Below the pieces are notes generated by a model. That model searched no databases. It had not been told where the DNA came from and was given only the letters and a program-made list of their open reading frames with translations. This document shows, one piece after another, positions 8,000-15,370 of a DNA stretch of 43,901 nucleotides. Numbering within the stretch: the first letter of the stretch is position 1; each line of letters starts with the position of its first letter. A program made the translations under genes and the position numbers. Source of the DNA: Clostridium sp. (lineage in GTDB: Bacteria; Bacillota; Clostridia; Clostridiales; Clostridiaceae); contig NZ_JAJFUC010000061.1 in the NCBI RefSeq assembly GCF_021372645.1, forward strand, positions 1-43,901, given 5' to 3'.

Positions 8000-10111
8000 G
8001 TGAAAAAAATTATAAATATTATTAACATTTTATTTTTAGCAATAATTTTTTCTTTAAGTATTGGCATAGGAATATATGCTGCTCCTAAAGGAGACAATAT
8101 AGAACAAAATGTAAATACAAAGAGCTATAATCTTAGTAATGATGTAATATTTACTGGTGCATTTTCAAGTTATAGTACTTATTTTAATGTTGATGAATGG
8201 TGGAAAAATACTAAAGTAGAAGCACAAGTTAATTTCTGTATAAATCAATTGATTGAAGAAAATCAAAAAGCATATATAAAATTATCGGTTAATGGAACAC
8301 CTTTTTATTCTCAAGGAATTTTTTATAAAAGTTATTCAGAAGAACAACAAATAAAGGTTGCTATACCAGAAGAGCTTTTAAAAGTACATTCTAATCAATT
8401 GAAAATAGAGACTTATTTAAGAACATCCGAACTTTCTTGTGTAGATGATGTTAATCTTGCCAATTGGTTTGTAATCAAAAAAAGCACTAATATAAAAGCT
8501 ACATTTAATAATATTATTTCCAATAATAAAATATCTGATTTTCCATATCCATTCTTGAAAAATCAAGATAATAATCAAAATTTAAATGATTTATCAATTG
8601 TAATTCCTGATGATTACAGTGATTCAGAGTTGAGTGCTGCATTTATTTTGAATTCATATTTAGAAAAGCTAAATGATACTTATGAAAATAAAATAACCAT
8701 AGTAAAATATAGTGATTTTGCAAAAAATGAAAACACAAATGGTATTTTTATTGGTGGATATAACAATTTAAAAAATGAATTTGGTGTGGAAAGCAGCAAA
8801 AATACTGATTGTCTTATAAAGGTGTTAAATTCACCCTATTCAGCCAATAAAAATAATAAAACCATGGTGATTTTATGTGATGATAATGACAATTTAATAA
8901 AAGGAATTAAAACACTACAAAATAAAGAGTTGGTATATCAATTAGATAGTGATACATTCAATGTAACGAGTGATTTTAAAGAAGAAACCGTACCTAAAAT
9001 TGTAAGTGGAAAAGTAGCATTTAAAGATATTGGAATTAGTGAAATACAATTAAAGGGCTCTTTTAGAAGAGAGTCAACTATAAGTTATAGTATTCCAAAG
9101 AATAGAATCTTTTCTCAACGTGATAAAATTAAACTTTTCATGAGATATTCTGAAAATCTTGATTTTGAGAAATCTTTAGTTACAGTTTATATTAATAATA
9201 CACCAATAGGCAGTAAAAAATTAGAAAAAGAAAAATGTTCTCAAGATGAAGTAGAATTAAAGTTACCTAATGATGTTAGTAATACAAATTATTTAGATAT
9301 AAAAATTGCTTTTGACTTAGAGCTAACAAACAGTTATTGTGAAAAGAGACAGGAAGAAATGCCATGGGCATTAGTAACAGGAGATTCATATTTATATTTA
9401 GGGAATAATGATATAAATGATTATTATTTTTCTACTTACAGTGCACCATTTGTAAAAGATGAAATGTTTAATGATACTGCAATGATTGTACCTGATGCAT
9501 TAAGTTCTGATGAAATAAACTCATTAGGAAAAGTTGTTGGATATTTAGGAAAAGATGTTGCGTATAATAATGGAGATTTTAAAGTTGTTAGAAGTTCAGC
9601 GGTAAGTGATAGTGATAAGAAGAAAAATATAATTATTTATGGAATGCCAAAGACAAATAAATTAATTTCAACTATAAATGATGAATTATGGTTTAAGTAT
9701 GATGAAAATTATTCAAAGTTTTTATCCAATGAAAAATTAGTATTGACAGATTCTTTTAGCTCTACAATTTCTAATTTTCAACTGGATATATCAAAATTCA
9801 ATGATCAAAAGGCTATGCTTGTATTAACATCACCAGATAGTGAAATATTAAAGAACTCATTAAGTTATTTAAGTTCAGCTACTATGGTTGCAAAGCTTAA
9901 TGGAGATTGTGCAATAATAGATAAATATGGTGACATTAAAACATATAAAATGAAAAAAGAAACTCAAAAGCCTGCTTATGAAAAACTTGAAGCTTTAGAT
10001 GGAAATGCTAAAGCAGTGCTTATTATTGCGGGACTATTTGTAATATTTGTAGCAAGTGCTACAGCCTTATATTTCTTCAAGAATAATAAAAACAGCAAAC
10101 TCAGGAAATAG
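8000..10111 (+). CDS. BcsB-like exopolysaccharide synthase subunit
   Basis: The 703-residue protein has a signal sequence (about residues 1-28, ending near AAP), a large extracytoplasmic region and a single C-terminal membrane helix (about 670-693) with a basic tail. This layout matches BcsB, the periplasmic or cell-surface partner of cellulose synthase with repeated carbohydrate-binding and flavodoxin-like domains. Two jelly-roll-like halves appear: one around residues 50-170 (FTGAFSSYSTYFNVDEWW) and one around 350-480 (LKGSFRRESTISYSIP). The GTG start follows AGGGGGAG at 7988-7995. It closes the operon. It probably anchors the synthase and guides the nascent polymer, by analogy with BcsA-BcsB. 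Confidence 0.8.
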   Translation: MKKIINIINILFLAIIFSLSIGIGIYAAPKGDNIEQNVNTKSYNLSNDVIFTGAFSSYSTYFNVDEWWKNTKVEAQVNFCINQLIEENQKAYIKLSVNGTPFYSQGIFYKSYSEEQQIKVAIPEELLKVHSNQLKIETYLRTSELSCVDDVNLANWFVIKKSTNIKATFNNIISNNKISDFPYPFLKNQDNNQNLNDLSIVIPDDYSDSELSAAFILNSYLEKLNDTYENKITIVKYSDFAKNENTNGIFIGGYNNLKNEFGVESSKNTDCLIKVLNSPYSANKNNKTMVILCDDNDNLIKGIKTLQNKELVYQLDSDTFNVTSDFKEETVPKIVSGKVAFKDIGISEIQLKGSFRRESTISYSIPKNRIFSQRDKIKLFMRYSENLDFEKSLVTVYINNTPIGSKKLEKEKCSQDEVELKLPNDVSNTNYLDIKIAFDLELTNSYCEKRQEEMPWALVTGDSYLYLGNNDINDYYFSTYSAPFVKDEMFNDTAMIVPDALSSDEINSLGKVVGYLGKDVAYNNGDFKVVRSSAVSDSDKKKNIIIYGMPKTNKLISTINDELWFKYDENYSKFLSNEKLVLTDSFSSTISNFQLDISKFNDQKAMLVLTSPDSEILKNSLSYLSSATMVAKLNGDCAIIDKYGDIKTYKMKKETQKPAYEKLEALDGNAKAVLIIAGLFVIFVASATALYFFKNNKNSKLRK

Positions 10112-10158
10112 CATAAAAGTTTTGATACTACAAACCTTCAAATAGATTAAATTCAACA

Positions 10159-10187
10159 TTGTAAATTCCATAGTGTAATGCTATAAT
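10159..10187 (+). promoter_or_regulatory. Promoter of the SCIFF peptide gene
   Basis: TTGTAA at 10159-10164 and TATAAT at 10182-10187 have a 17-base spacer. The start of transcription would lie about 30 bases before the peptide gene. Confidence 0.65.
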
Positions 10188-10224
10188 TACTAGAGATATT
10201 TTTTGAATGGAGGAGTTTTCATTT

Positions 10225-10362
10225 ATGAAACATATAAAAACTATTAATAAACCAAATATCAAAAATAGCTTATGTAAGCCAGGGTGCAAGGAATGTGCAA
10301 ATTCATGTCAATCAGCTTGTAAGACATCTTGTACAGTTGCAAACTTAGAGTGCGAAAACTAA
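10225..10362 (+). CDS. scfA: SCIFF ranthipeptide precursor
   Basis: This 45-residue peptide is a member of the SCIFF family (six cysteines in forty-five residues), a nearly universal RiPP precursor of clostridia. It starts MKHIKTINKP, has cysteines at 17, 21, 24, 28, 32, 36 and 43, and includes the conserved SCQSACKTSCTVAN core. Threonine 37 and cysteine 32 correspond to the thioether-linked pair reported for C. thermocellum CteA. The ribosome binding site is GGAGGAG at 10209-10215. The maturase gene follows 67 bases later, with a palindromic hairpin between, which would give more precursor than enzyme transcript. Identity is firm. The biological role of the mature peptide (quorum-type signalling is proposed in some clostridia) is not shown by the sequence. 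Confidence 0.95.
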   Translation: MKHIKTINKPNIKNSLCKPGCKECANSCQSACKTSCTVANLECEN

Positions 10363-10368
10363 TTTTTC

Positions 10369-10394
10369 AAGCAGTAACTATATAGTTACTGCTT
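10369..10394 (+). terminator. Attenuating hairpin between scfA and scfB
   Basis: A perfect 12-bp stem (arm AAGCAGTAACTA) with a two-base loop is followed by a weak T-rich tail. It probably ends most transcripts after the precursor gene or stabilises its 3' end, with partial readthrough into the maturase. Confidence 0.7.
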
Positions 10395-10429
10395 ACTTTA
10401 TATTTGTATATATTTAGGAGGAATTTAAA

Positions 10430-11791
10430 TTGTCTTTAATACATAAATTTAAGCAAGGTGAAAACTATTTTGTTTTAGATGTAAACACTGGGGCAGTTCA
10501 TGTAGTGGATGAACTAGTCTATGATATATTAGGTGAGGATAAATTAAAGAATAAGAAAGAAATATTAGAAGAACTTAAAGGAAAATATGATAAAGAAGAA
10601 CTTTCAGAAGCTTATGATGAAATTCAAGAATTAGCAGAAGAAGGTATTCTTTATTCAGAAGATCAATATGAAGAAATCGCTCACAGTTCTATGGATGATA
10701 GAGATTACATAAAGGCTATTTGTTTAAATGTTATTCATGGGTGCAATTTAAGATGTAAATATTGTTTTGCTGATGAAGGTGAATATCATGGACATGGCGG
10801 AGTTATGAACCTAGAAACAGCTCAAAAGGCAATTGACTATGTTATTAAAAGAAGTGGTCCAAGAAAGAATATAGAAATTGATTTGTTTGGTGGAGAGCCA
10901 ACATTAATCATGGATACTATAAAAGAAATAATTAAGTATGCTAGAGATAATGAAGAAAAGTGGGGAAAGAAAATTAGGTTTACTATGACCACTAATGCTA
11001 CTCTTTTAACTCCAGAGATGATGGATTATATGGATAAGGAAATGGGAAACATTATTTTATCATTAGATGGAAGAAAAGAAGTTAATGATAATGTTAGAAT
11101 TAAGCCAGATAAGAGCGGTTCTTATGATGATATTGTACCTAACATAAAAGAGATGATTAAAAGAAGAACTAAGGGAAAAACTTATTATGTTAGAGGAACT
11201 TTCACAAGAGGAAACATAGATTTTTATGAAGATGTAATGGCTATGGTAAATGAAGGCTTTAGGGAATTATCAATAGAACCTGTTGTTTTAGAAAACGGAC
11301 ATCCTCTTTCTCTTAGAGAAGAAGATATTGATACGATTTTTGATAATTATGATAAATTGTATGAAGAAATGAAAAGAAGAAAAAGAGAAGGAAATGAAGA
11401 ATTTAAATTCTATCATTTTAATATAGATCTTCAAGGTGGACCATGCGTTTATAAGAGAATTTCAGGTTGTGGAGCTGGTTTTGAATATGTAGCAATAACT
11501 CCACAAGGAGATGTATATCCATGTCATCAATTTGTTGGAAAAGAAGAATTCAAACTAGGAAGTATTAATGATGATACTTACGATACAGAACTTGCTAAGA
11601 AATTCAAGAAATCTCATATATACAATAAACCTAAGTGTAAAGATTGTTGGGCAAAATTCTACTGTAGTGGTGGATGCCAAGCAAATAATTTTAATTTCAA
11701 TGGAGATATGAATATTCCTTATGAAATTGGGTGTAAAATGCAAAAGAAGAGAATTGAATGTGCAATTGCATTGAAATGTGAAGATAATTAA
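10430..11791 (+). CDS. scfB: SCIFF peptide maturase, radical SAM/SPASM thioether-forming enzyme
   Basis: The 453-residue enzyme installs Cys-to-Thr thioether bonds in the SCIFF peptide. Residues 1-80 form a PqqD-like peptide-recognition (RRE) domain. The radical SAM cluster motif CNLRCKYC places C105, C109 and C112. The SPASM region near the C-terminus has CGAGFEYVAITPQGDVYPC and then CKDCWAKFYCSGGC with a late cysteine in EIGCKM, which bind two auxiliary iron-sulfur clusters. The start is TTG at 10430, preceded by AGGAGG (10416-10421) at a good distance. The neighbouring precursor makes the assignment secure. Confidence 0.95.
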   Translation: MSLIHKFKQGENYFVLDVNTGAVHVVDELVYDILGEDKLKNKKEILEELKGKYDKEELSEAYDEIQELAEEGILYSEDQYEEIAHSSMDDRDYIKAICLNVIHGCNLRCKYCFADEGEYHGHGGVMNLETAQKAIDYVIKRSGPRKNIEIDLFGGEPTLIMDTIKEIIKYARDNEEKWGKKIRFTMTTNATLLTPEMMDYMDKEMGNIILSLDGRKEVNDNVRIKPDKSGSYDDIVPNIKEMIKRRTKGKTYYVRGTFTRGNIDFYEDVMAMVNEGFRELSIEPVVLENGHPLSLREEDIDTIFDNYDKLYEEMKRRKREGNEEFKFYHFNIDLQGGPCVYKRISGCGAGFEYVAITPQGDVYPCHQFVGKEEFKLGSINDDTYDTELAKKFKKSHIYNKPKCKDCWAKFYCSGGCQANNFNFNGDMNIPYEIGCKMQKKRIECAIALKCEDN

Positions 11792-11802
11792 ATAAACATA
11801 AG

Positions 11803-11850
11803 TAGCTAATAACAAGAGAAATAATTTTTAGTTGTTATTAGCTATTTTTA
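11803..11850 (+). terminator. Terminator after scfB
   Basis: A 13-bp stem (TAGCTAATAACAA at 11803-11815 with its complement at 11832-11844) is followed by a T-rich tail. Confidence 0.85.
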
Positions 11851-12039
11851 CATTTATTTATAGTGTTCGTTTGTATGATTATAATATAAGAATATAAAAT
11901 TATAAGTAAAAAGGAATGGTAAAGCAAATGTTATTTGTGATTCTTTAGTTTTCAAATGTATTGATGACTAAAAAAAGTTTGGTGTTTTTTGCTAAGAATG
12001 ACTTATTATATGAATTATAGTGTGCAAGGAGAATAGTAA

Positions 12040-13275
12040 TTGAGAGAATATATTTTAGAAAATAATTTAAAGTTAATATACAAGCATACTGAATCTGAAC
12101 TTACATCAATTTGTATATCAATAGATGCTGGTGCTGGAGTTGAAACTGAAAGGTACGGAATAGCTCATGCAACTGAGCATATGGTTTATAAAGGAACGAA
12201 AAAAAGAACAGAGAAAGAAGTAAATGAAGATTTAAGCAATATTTTCGGATTCAATAATGCTATGACTAATTATTCATATGTAATTTATTATGGTACGTTA
12301 CTTGGTGAAGATTTGAAAAAAGGTGTAGAGTTATTAAGTGATATAGTTCTTAATCCAAGTTTTAGTAATGAAGGCTTTAAAGAAGAAATTGATGTAATAA
12401 AAGAGGAACTTAAAGAATGGGATGAAGAATTAGAACAATATTGTGAAGATAAACTATTTTTAAACAGCTTTAATAATAGAAGAATAAAGTATCCTATTAT
12501 AGGAACAAAGGAAAGTTTAGACAGTATTACTTTAAGTGACATAAGAGAATTTTATTATAAATATTATTTCCCAGAAAATACTTCGATTGTTGTAATTTCG
12601 TCAGTAAGATTTGATAAGGTAAAAGATATTGTCTATGAATATTTTTGGAAATGGAATGTATCATATGATAAAAAAAATCATAGAAATGAATTGAATTGCA
12701 AAAAGATTGAATATGAAATTCCTAAAATAGAGGTATTTAATGATAAAAGAGATGGAATAAAGACATGCAAAATTGAAATAGTATGTCCAATAGATAACTT
12801 GAGTAAGAAAGAAATGAAGGCTCTTAGAATTTTCAATCAATATTTTGGAGAAGGAGTTAATTCAATTCTTTATGATACTTTAAGAACTAAAAATGGGCTT
12901 ATTTATGATGTGATTACTGAAATTGCACATGAAAATTATATAAAATTATATAAAATTACCTTTAGTACAGCAAAAGAAAATGTAAATAAGTCAATAGCTT
13001 TAGTTAAGGAATGCATAGAAAAGGTAAATTTATTAGAGCAACGTATAGATAACAAGCAAATAGAACAATTAATCAAGAATTTTAAATTAAAGAGATTATT
13101 TAGAGAAGAGCAGAGTATAGTTTTAGCAAAAGAGTTGGCTACCTATGATACAATGTTTGGAGATTATAAAATATATGTTGATGAAACTAATGACTTAGGT
13201 TATTTAACTAATGAAATTATATTTCAAGTAGGTAATAAAGTATTGAAAAATCTATCAATACAAATAATTTATTAA
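12040..13275 (+). CDS. M16 family zinc metallopeptidase
   Basis: This 411-residue protein has the inverted zinc motif HATEH (H43, E46, H47). The third metal ligand is expected 76 residues on and is present as E123 in IKEELKEWDEE. The later GLIYDVITE matches the R/Y substrate-binding part of the second M16 half, so both halves are present, as in bacterial M16B peptidases. The TTG start follows AAGGAG (12026-12031). No signal peptide is seen, so it acts in the cytosol. It lies directly downstream of the SCIFF genes but after a terminator. A role in cutting the SCIFF leader is possible but is only suggested by position. M16 enzymes do act on other RiPPs, such as PqqF and AlbF. Confidence 0.88.
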   Translation: MREYILENNLKLIYKHTESELTSICISIDAGAGVETERYGIAHATEHMVYKGTKKRTEKEVNEDLSNIFGFNNAMTNYSYVIYYGTLLGEDLKKGVELLSDIVLNPSFSNEGFKEEIDVIKEELKEWDEELEQYCEDKLFLNSFNNRRIKYPIIGTKESLDSITLSDIREFYYKYYFPENTSIVVISSVRFDKVKDIVYEYFWKWNVSYDKKNHRNELNCKKIEYEIPKIEVFNDKRDGIKTCKIEIVCPIDNLSKKEMKALRIFNQYFGEGVNSILYDTLRTKNGLIYDVITEIAHENYIKLYKITFSTAKENVNKSIALVKECIEKVNLLEQRIDNKQIEQLIKNFKLKRLFREEQSIVLAKELATYDTMFGDYKIYVDETNDLGYLTNEIIFQVGNKVLKNLSIQIIY

Positions 13276-13347
13276 TCTATATTATGTTAAGATAATTAAT
13301 AAGTAGCAAAGTGAATAATTTTAATATTATAACAATATAAATGGAGG

Positions 13348-13458
13348 GTGACAACGGTTAAGGTAGTTGATAATGAAAATACTGCAATGTTTTATATTAC
13401 TGCTAAATTAGATAGGGGGAATATTCCTGAGGTTACCATTATTACAAGAATTACTTAA
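13348..13458 (+). CDS. Possible 36-residue ORF overlapping the decarboxylase start
   Basis: A GTG frame next to GGAGG encodes 36 residues ending TIITRIT and overlaps the beginning of the next gene in another frame. It is preceded by a strong purine-rich stretch (ATGGAGGG), but the spacing to GTG is poor. It is not recognised. It may be a leader frame for the decarboxylase gene, whose own start codon is unusual, or chance. Confidence 0.25.
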   Translation: MTTVKVVDNENTAMFYITAKLDRGNIPEVTIITRIT

Positions 13459-14887
13459 ATATCATGATGAGAAGAATTTACTTCTTTCTATGCCGGGAAA
13501 TAAAGGTGGAATTGGATTTTTAGGTGATGAGATTGGAGAAAAGTTTGTTAATAGACTAGGATTTTTAGATATAACTGAGGTTGAACCATTAGATAATTTG
13601 CATTGTCCTGAGGGGATTATAAAAGAAGCTCAAGAATTATTGGCTGAAACTTATAAAGCTAAAAAAGCATATTTTCTTGTGAATGGAAGTTCGCTAGGAA
13701 ATTTGGCAGCTATGTTCTCTGCATTTGATGAGGGCGATGAAGTTTTAGTTGAAAGAAATTGTCATAAGTCAATTTATAATGGATTAATTTTAAGAAAATT
13801 AAAAGTAAAATATATTGAGCCTATTATTGATTATCAAAATGGTGTATTTCTTCCTCCAAATAAAGAAAACATTTATAAGACACTCGGCGAAAGTTCAAAT
13901 CCAAAAGGAATTATATTAACTTATCCTAATTATTTTGGAATTACATATGAAATTGAAGATATCATAATAGATTTGAAATCAAGAGGGTTAAAAGTTATCA
14001 TAGATGGAGCTCATGGAGCTCATTTTGGTATAAATAAAAGATTGCCTAAATCTATTGCAAGCTTAGGAGATTATGTGATTTTGAGTGCACATAAAACTTT
14101 GCCCGCATTGACTCAAGGTGCATATCTTTTAGTAAATGAAGAAAATAGTTGGTTAGAATTCTATCTAAAAACTTTTATGACAACATCACCTTCTTATTTA
14201 ATTATGGCATCATTAGATTATGCTAGATATTATTTAGATAATTACGGTAAAAAAGATTATGAAAGATTAATAGATATAGCAGAGAAATGGAAAGTAAAAA
14301 TAAATCAACTTAAAAACGTACATATATTATGTAAGGATGATTTAAATAAACAATATAAGCATATAATAACAAATCAAGTTAAAATTGAATCCAAACAAGA
14401 ATATGATATTGATTTAAGCAGGTATATATTGATTCTTCCTCAAGGATATAGTGGACATAAACTTCTCGAGTATTTAAGAAATCAAAAGATACAAGCTGAA
14501 ATGAGTTTTTCAAGAGGAGTGGTGTTAATATTGTCTCCTTTTAATAGTGAAGAAGATTTTAAGATTATATATGAAGCTATTTCGAATTTAGAAATGAATA
14601 GTATAATTGGACAAATAGAAGCAAAATATTTTTTTGATATTCCAGAAAAAAAATTAGAACCGTATGAAATTTTTAAATTAAATGGTGAGTGGTGTGAAAT
14701 TGAAAGATGCGAAGGTTATATTGCAAAAGAAGCAATAATACCATATCCACCTGGAATTCCATTAGTCTGCCAAGGAGAAATTATTTCTCGAAATGCTATA
14801 GATATAATACAAGATTATGTCATTAATAAAAAAAGTATTTTAGGAATTAAAAATAATAAGGTTCACGTAATCAAGATAAAAGAATAA
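13427..14887 (+). CDS. Orn/Lys/Arg decarboxylase family PLP enzyme
   Basis: This is a fold-type I PLP protein of the ornithine/lysine/arginine decarboxylase family (bacterial YaaO/SpeA-like short form). Visible signatures are the opening SMPGNKGGIGF, VNGSSLGNLA, DGAHGAHFG, and the PLP lysine in SAHKTLPALTQ (codon 14093-14095). The C-terminal PPGIPLVCQGE is typical of the C-terminal domain. The first conventional start (ATG 13490) would remove the conserved LPLLQELLKYHDE stretch, which continues in frame upstream to a TAG at 13409. Between them there is no ATG, GTG or TTG. CTG at 13427, six bases after AGGGGGA, is the best start. Total length would be 486 residues. The substrate (Arg, Lys or Orn) cannot be told. 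Confidence 0.8.
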   Translation: MRLPLLQELLKYHDEKNLLLSMPGNKGGIGFLGDEIGEKFVNRLGFLDITEVEPLDNLHCPEGIIKEAQELLAETYKAKKAYFLVNGSSLGNLAAMFSAFDEGDEVLVERNCHKSIYNGLILRKLKVKYIEPIIDYQNGVFLPPNKENIYKTLGESSNPKGIILTYPNYFGITYEIEDIIIDLKSRGLKVIIDGAHGAHFGINKRLPKSIASLGDYVILSAHKTLPALTQGAYLLVNEENSWLEFYLKTFMTTSPSYLIMASLDYARYYLDNYGKKDYERLIDIAEKWKVKINQLKNVHILCKDDLNKQYKHIITNQVKIESKQEYDIDLSRYILILPQGYSGHKLLEYLRNQKIQAEMSFSRGVVLILSPFNSEEDFKIIYEAISNLEMNSIIGQIEAKYFFDIPEKKLEPYEIFKLNGEWCEIERCEGYIAKEAIIPYPPGIPLVCQGEIISRNAIDIIQDYVINKKSILGIKNNKVHVIKIKE

Positions 14888-14900
14888 AAGATTAAGATAT

Positions 14901-14978
14901 ATTTTATTCATTAAGTTAAGGTTACTGAATAAAATTAGTTAAGCAGATTTTATTCAATATAAGAATTATCTTATATTG
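14901..14978 (+). terminator. Tandem hairpins after the decarboxylase gene
   Basis: ATTTTATTCA (14901-14910) pairs with TGAATAAAAT (14926-14935), and CAATATAAG (14955-14963) pairs with CTTATATTG (14970-14978). A second copy of ATTTTATTCA at 14947-14956 could compete for the middle segment. The most economical reading is termination of the upstream gene. Confidence 0.5.
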
Positions 14979-15005
14979 GTATCAATTAAAATATTGTGTT
15001 AAAAT
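14976..15005 (+). promoter_or_regulatory. clpS-clpA promoter
   Basis: TTGGTA at 14976-14981 and TAAAAT at 15000-15005 have an 18-base spacer, giving a leader of roughly 55 bases before clpS. Confidence 0.5.
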
Positions 15006-15067
15006 ATATCTATTTAGAATAATATATATATGATAATAAAATATAAGTAGGGATGGACGATTATATT

Positions 15068-15367
15068 ATGGAAACAAATATTGTGACCAAACAAAAAGAT
15101 CTAGTTAAGATAAAAAAGCCTAAGCTATATAAAGTTGTTATGTATAATGATGATTATACTACAATGGAATTTGTTATTAATGCATTAGTGAATGTGTTTA
15201 ATAAGAAGCTTATAGAAGCTGAAAAAATAATGTTAGATGTACATGAAAGAGGTAAGGGAGTAGCTGGAATATATAGCCACGATATTGCAATTACAAAAGT
15301 TTATACGGCAATGTCTATGGCTAAGGAACAAGGATTTCCATTCAAGCTTACTGTAGAGGAGGCGTAG
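15068..15367 (+). CDS. clpS: ATP-dependent Clp protease adaptor ClpS
   Basis: This small adaptor binds N-end-rule substrates and hands them to ClpA. The YNDDYTTMEFV stretch carries the acidic residues that grip the substrate amino group, and HERGKGVAG is the conserved helix segment. Two starts are possible: ATG 15053, which has its purine-rich GTAGGG directly abutting, and ATG 15068 (99 residues), ten bases after GGATGGA. I prefer the latter. The gene is followed three bases later by clpA, preceded by GAGGAGG inside the clpS end, so the two are co-translated. Confidence 0.92.
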   Translation: METNIVTKQKDLVKIKKPKLYKVVMYNDDYTTMEFVINALVNVFNKKLIEAEKIMLDVHERGKGVAGIYSHDIAITKVYTAMSMAKEQGFPFKLTVEEA

Positions 15368-15370
15368 AGT

